A stretch of DNA of 36,304 nt from Acidimicrobiales bacterium. Its GTDB lineage: Bacteria > Actinomycetota > Acidimicrobiia > Acidimicrobiales > Iamiaceae. Numbering within the stretch: the first letter of the stretch is position 1; each line of letters begins with the position of its first letter. Of this stretch, positions 33,941 through 36,304 are shown piece by piece. The translations under genes were made by a program, and so were the position numbers. The notes below the pieces were generated by a model, which was not told the DNA's origin, did not search any database, and saw nothing but the letters and a program-made list of their open reading frames with translations. The stretch is taken from positions 1-36,304 of the forward strand of contig JAOBWM010000037.1 of assembly GCA_025463365.1 (NCBI GenBank). Reading direction: 5' to 3'.

Positions 33941-35683
33941 GTGCTGCCGGAGCTGCGTCGAGCGGGCGTGGGTCCGGGCGACCTGGTCGCGGTGGTCGTG
34001 GCCCCGGGCGTCGGCCTGGGCATCGCCGGCGTCGGGACGGGGCCTCCGTCCTTCGTCGATGCTCCGCACCCTGTTGCCGCCCTCGCCACCGTCGCCACGG
34101 TCGAGCGCGAGATCGGGCCGCGCTGGGTGATGTGGTCGCAGGCGACGGCGTTGGACCTGGTCCGAGGCGGGACGCGCGTGGCTCGGTCGTGGGACGTGGC
34201 CGCCGTCCACCGGCTGCTGTTCGGCGGGTGGCGGGCCGATCCGGGCCGCGTGTGGGGTCGGCTCCACGAGCTGCAGACCGACGACCTGCCGGCGGTCGGA
34301 CCCGTCGACCTCTTCAGCCACATCGCCGATGACGGGGACCCCGAGGATCCGGTTCGGGCCGACGGCTACCTCCGCCCCGACTGGCTCGCCGGCGACTGGA
34401 TGGCCGACCCGGCGCGGATCGCCCGCTGGGCAGGGGTGCTGGCCGATGTGGTCCAGCTCCAGCGCGGCGCCGTCGAGGTTCTGGCCGCCTCCGATCGACC
34501 GGCGATCGTGAGCACGGTCCGCTCGGAGTCGGCGGCCGAGCTGCTGTGCGCCGAGCTCACCGTCGACGGCCTGCCGGTGGACCGCGCCGCCGCCGACGCC
34601 ATGGTGGCGACGTACGTGGGGCCCCGCCCACGGTCCGATCGGGAGGCGGCCGAGCTCCGGGCCGCTCGCGATGCCGATGTCCTTCGCCACGTTCCGGCGA
34701 CCACTGCGTGGGACCTGCGCAGTCCCGGGCAGGTGAAGTCGCTGCTGCGCAGCGTCGGCATCGAGGTCCCCGACACGCGGGCCTGGCGGCTCGAGGCGAT
34801 CCGGGACCAGCACCCGCTCGTCGACGCCCTGCTCACGTGGCGCAAGGCCGAGCGGGTCCTGACGACGTTCGGGTACGGCTGGCTCGACGAGCACCTCGGC
34901 GACGACGGCCGGTTCCGTGGCGAGTGGTCCGCGTCCGACGGCGCCGCCGGCCGGATGACCGCCTCGGCGGGCTTGCACAACATGCCGACCGACCTGCGCG
35001 GCGGCGTGGTCGCGGAGGCGGGTCACGTCTTCGTGCGCGCCGACCTCGGCCAGATCGAGCCGCGGGTGCTCGCCGCCGTGTCCGGCGACATCGCCCTGGC
35101 CCGAGCGACCCAGGCCGACGACCTCTACGCCCCGGTGGCCACCGAGCTGGGCGTCGATCGGGCCACCGCCAAGGTCGCCGTGCTCGGCGCCATGTACGGC
35201 CAGACCACCGGGCACGGTGCCCAGGCCCTGCGCGGCCTGCAGCGGACCTATCCAGTGGCCATGGAATACCTCGAAGCCGCCGATCGGACCGCCCAGGTCG
35301 GCACCGACCTGCGAACCTACGGCGGCCGGCTCGTGCGCATGGGCGACGGCGCCATCGGGGACCTGACCGACCGCGAGGCCCGTTCGCAAGCCGCGGCCCG
35401 CGGTCGCTACGGCCGCAACGCGATGGTCCAGGGGGCGGCCGCGGAGCTGTTCAAGGTGTGGGCCGTCACGGTGCGGGCGCGGGGCCACGCGCTCGACGCT
35501 CGGATCGTCCTGTGCCTGCACGACGAGCTCCTGGTGCACGTCCCCGAGGAGCACGGCGATGCCGCCGCGACGATGGTCGACGACTCGCTCCAGGAGGCGG
35601 CGGCGCGGTGGTCGCCCATGCGAGCGGTGCGGTTCCTTGCCGAGACCACCGTGATCAGGAGCTGGGCGGAGGCCAAGCCCTGA
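33941..35683 (+). CDS. Divergent family A DNA polymerase (3'-5' exonuclease/polymerase-like)
   Basis: A 580-residue protein with a complete family A polymerase core. Motif A is RADLGQIEPRVLA with metal-binding Asp368; motif B is RATAKVAVLGAMYG with Arg407, Lys411 and Tyr419; motif C is LCLHDELLVHVP with His527, Asp528 and Glu529. The position of E. coli Pol I Phe762 is Leu415, and motif A has Leu-Gly in place of Tyr-Ser. The N-terminal 190 residues sit where the exonuclease domain should be, but I cannot find the acidic exonuclease triad, and no 5' nuclease domain is present. It is therefore a second, Pol I-like enzyme typical of actinobacteria, not the main PolA. A repair or translesion role is inferred. 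GTG 33941 fits a leaderless promoter; GTG 33914 would add nine residues. Confidence 0.85.
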   Translation: MLPELRRAGVGPGDLVAVVVAPGVGLGIAGVGTGPPSFVDAPHPVAALATVATVEREIGPRWVMWSQATALDLVRGGTRVARSWDVAAVHRLLFGGWRADPGRVWGRLHELQTDDLPAVGPVDLFSHIADDGDPEDPVRADGYLRPDWLAGDWMADPARIARWAGVLADVVQLQRGAVEVLAASDRPAIVSTVRSESAAELLCAELTVDGLPVDRAAADAMVATYVGPRPRSDREAAELRAARDADVLRHVPATTAWDLRSPGQVKSLLRSVGIEVPDTRAWRLEAIRDQHPLVDALLTWRKAERVLTTFGYGWLDEHLGDDGRFRGEWSASDGAAGRMTASAGLHNMPTDLRGGVVAEAGHVFVRADLGQIEPRVLAAVSGDIALARATQADDLYAPVATELGVDRATAKVAVLGAMYGQTTGHGAQALRGLQRTYPVAMEYLEAADRTAQVGTDLRTYGGRLVRMGDGAIGDLTDREARSQAAARGRYGRNAMVQGAAAELFKVWAVTVRARGHALDARIVLCLHDELLVHVPEEHGDAAATMVDDSLQEAAARWSPMRAVRFLAETTVIRSWAEAKP

Positions 35684-35695
35684 GCCGCTTCGGTT

Positions 35696-36124
35696 TCAGG
35701 CCGCGACGAACCGGGCTTCGAGCTCGGCGAAGAACGCGGCCGACAGCCGCTCGAAGCCGGCCGCCGAGAGATGGATCTCGTCGCCAGGGGCCAGCTTCAG
35801 CACCGACTCGTCCTGCTTGTACTTGACGACCTTGCCGGGTTCGAAGACCCCGCCGTTGTTCATGAGGGACTCGCAGATCAGCTCGACCTCGTTGAGCGGA
35901 TTCGTGTCCTTGCCCGTGACCGCGCGGACGCGGTGCACGTACAGCCGGTCGAGCATCAGCATGAGGTTGTTGAAGAGCTGCCCGTCGAACGCCTCGAACG
36001 CCGCAGCGGCCTCCTCGTCGGCGGCGATGGCTTCGGCGAGCGTCTCGTGGGCGGCGAGCTGGCGGCCCACGGCGGCCTTGCCGTTGTCGAGCTCGTCTCG
36101 GGTGTAGTCCTTGCGGCCGAGCAC
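35696..36124 (-). CDS. Hypothetical protein of 142 residues, unknown family
   Basis: I do not recognise a named family. The product begins MLGRKDYTRDELDNGKAAVG and is mostly alpha-helical by composition, with Ala/Glu-rich stretches (EAIAADEEAAAAFEAF), a central FNNLMLMLDRLYVHRVRAV, and LICESLMNNGGVFEPGKVVK; no signal peptide, membrane helix or Cys cluster is seen. The acidic, soluble, conserved-looking middle suggests a cytoplasmic protein. GTG at 36124 is chosen because a very strong GAAGGAGG lies five bases upstream; the frame is open for another 17 codons. It lies about 41 bases after the end of an acyl-CoA synthetase on the same strand, so they may be cotranscribed, and converges with the polymerase gene. 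Confidence 0.72.
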   Translation of the reverse strand: MLGRKDYTRDELDNGKAAVGRQLAAHETLAEAIAADEEAAAAFEAFDGQLFNNLMLMLDRLYVHRVRAVTGKDTNPLNEVELICESLMNNGGVFEPGKVVKYKQDESVLKLAPGDEIHLSAAGFERLSAAFFAELEARFVAA

Positions 36125-36165
36125 GGGGCCCTCCTTCGGGTCGGGCCGGATCGGGTCGACGGAGC

Positions 36166-36304
36166 CTACGGCCACGTCTTGGTGGCGTACTCCTCGCGGA
36201 GCTTGAACTTGAGGACCTTGCGCAGCGTCTCGTTGCGGGGGAGGGCGTCCACCACCTCGAGCTGCTCGGGGATCTTCTGGCGCATGAGCTGAGCGGCGGT
36301 GAGG
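36166..36304 (-). CDS. AMP-dependent acyl-CoA synthetase, C-terminal end (partial)
   Basis: Only the last 45 residues are in the window; the gene enters from the right edge on the minus strand and stops with TAG at 36166-36168. The visible end, ...LMRQKIPEQLEVVDALPRNE followed by TLRKVLKFKLREEYATKTWP, has the C-terminal subdomain signature of adenylate-forming acyl-CoA synthetases: LPRN(E/D)TxRKVLK contains the conserved catalytic lysine. Which acid it activates cannot be told from this piece. The small unknown gene follows downstream on the same strand. Confidence 0.75.
   Translation of the reverse strand, partial: LTAAQLMRQKIPEQLEVVDALPRNETLRKVLKFKLREEYATKTWP

Overview
The window is dense, high-GC DNA (about 70% G+C) with GTG/TTG starts, TANNNT-type -10 boxes often only 6-9 bases before a start codon, and the actinobacterial gene order mfd ... 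mazG - eno - divIC/ftsB - DUF501 - ppx/gppA (the Rv1020-Rv1026 order of Mycobacterium tuberculosis). It is chromosomal DNA of an actinobacterium. Acidimicrobiia is my best guess from overall gene content, but the sequence does not prove it. No rRNA, tRNA, transposase, integrase or CRISPR array was seen.

Layout. 1-2154 (minus): MoxR ATPase, DUF58 protein and the start of a membrane protein at the position of the transglutaminase partner. 2214-4955 (minus): a secreted RTX-like repeat protein and a six-helix DUF6159 membrane protein. 5148-8534: mfd, converging on a methyltransferase. 9425-9541: two tandem hairpin repeats. 9563-10798 (minus): an APH-fold phosphotransferase behind a KstR-like palindrome. 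10938-18863: SurA-like lipoprotein, mazG, eno, divIC/ftsB, an acyl-CoA dehydrogenase, a Uma2 protein, DUF501 and ppx/gppA. 18941-21501: acyl-CoA synthetase and GNAT acetyltransferase. 21505-25108 (minus): sensor kinase, GtrA and a GT2-GtrA fusion, divergent from an OmpR-type regulator at 25253-25966. 25967-26368: a 402-base gene-free stretch with repeats, hairpins and a G-quadruplex motif. 26369-32912: DUF5666 protein, adaptor, ABC ATPase, MacB-type permease and a second adaptor. 32992-35683: extradiol dioxygenase and a divergent family A DNA polymerase. 35696-end (minus): an unknown small protein and the C-terminus of an acyl-CoA synthetase.

How the genes fit together. The kinase and regulator are probably partners although they sit on opposite strands around the glycosyltransferase genes. 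The regulator reads toward the DUF5666/efflux cluster, so envelope stress or export control is a reasonable but unproven theme. The four genes from adaptor 1 to adaptor 2 overlap or nearly abut and should be one transcript. The housekeeping block is interrupted by an acyl-CoA dehydrogenase and a Uma2 gene, each with its own promoter-like element.

Most unusual points: a family of related intergenic hairpins (two near 9.4-9.5 kb, one at 26.0 kb, one degenerate at 26.2 kb) that share their ends while the arm interiors differ but remain self-complementary; an acyl-CoA dehydrogenase with proline at the usual catalytic glutamate position; a MacB-type exporter with two different adaptors and a DUF5666 protein sharing an FPGGG-type low-complexity signature; and a G-quadruplex motif upstream of that cluster.
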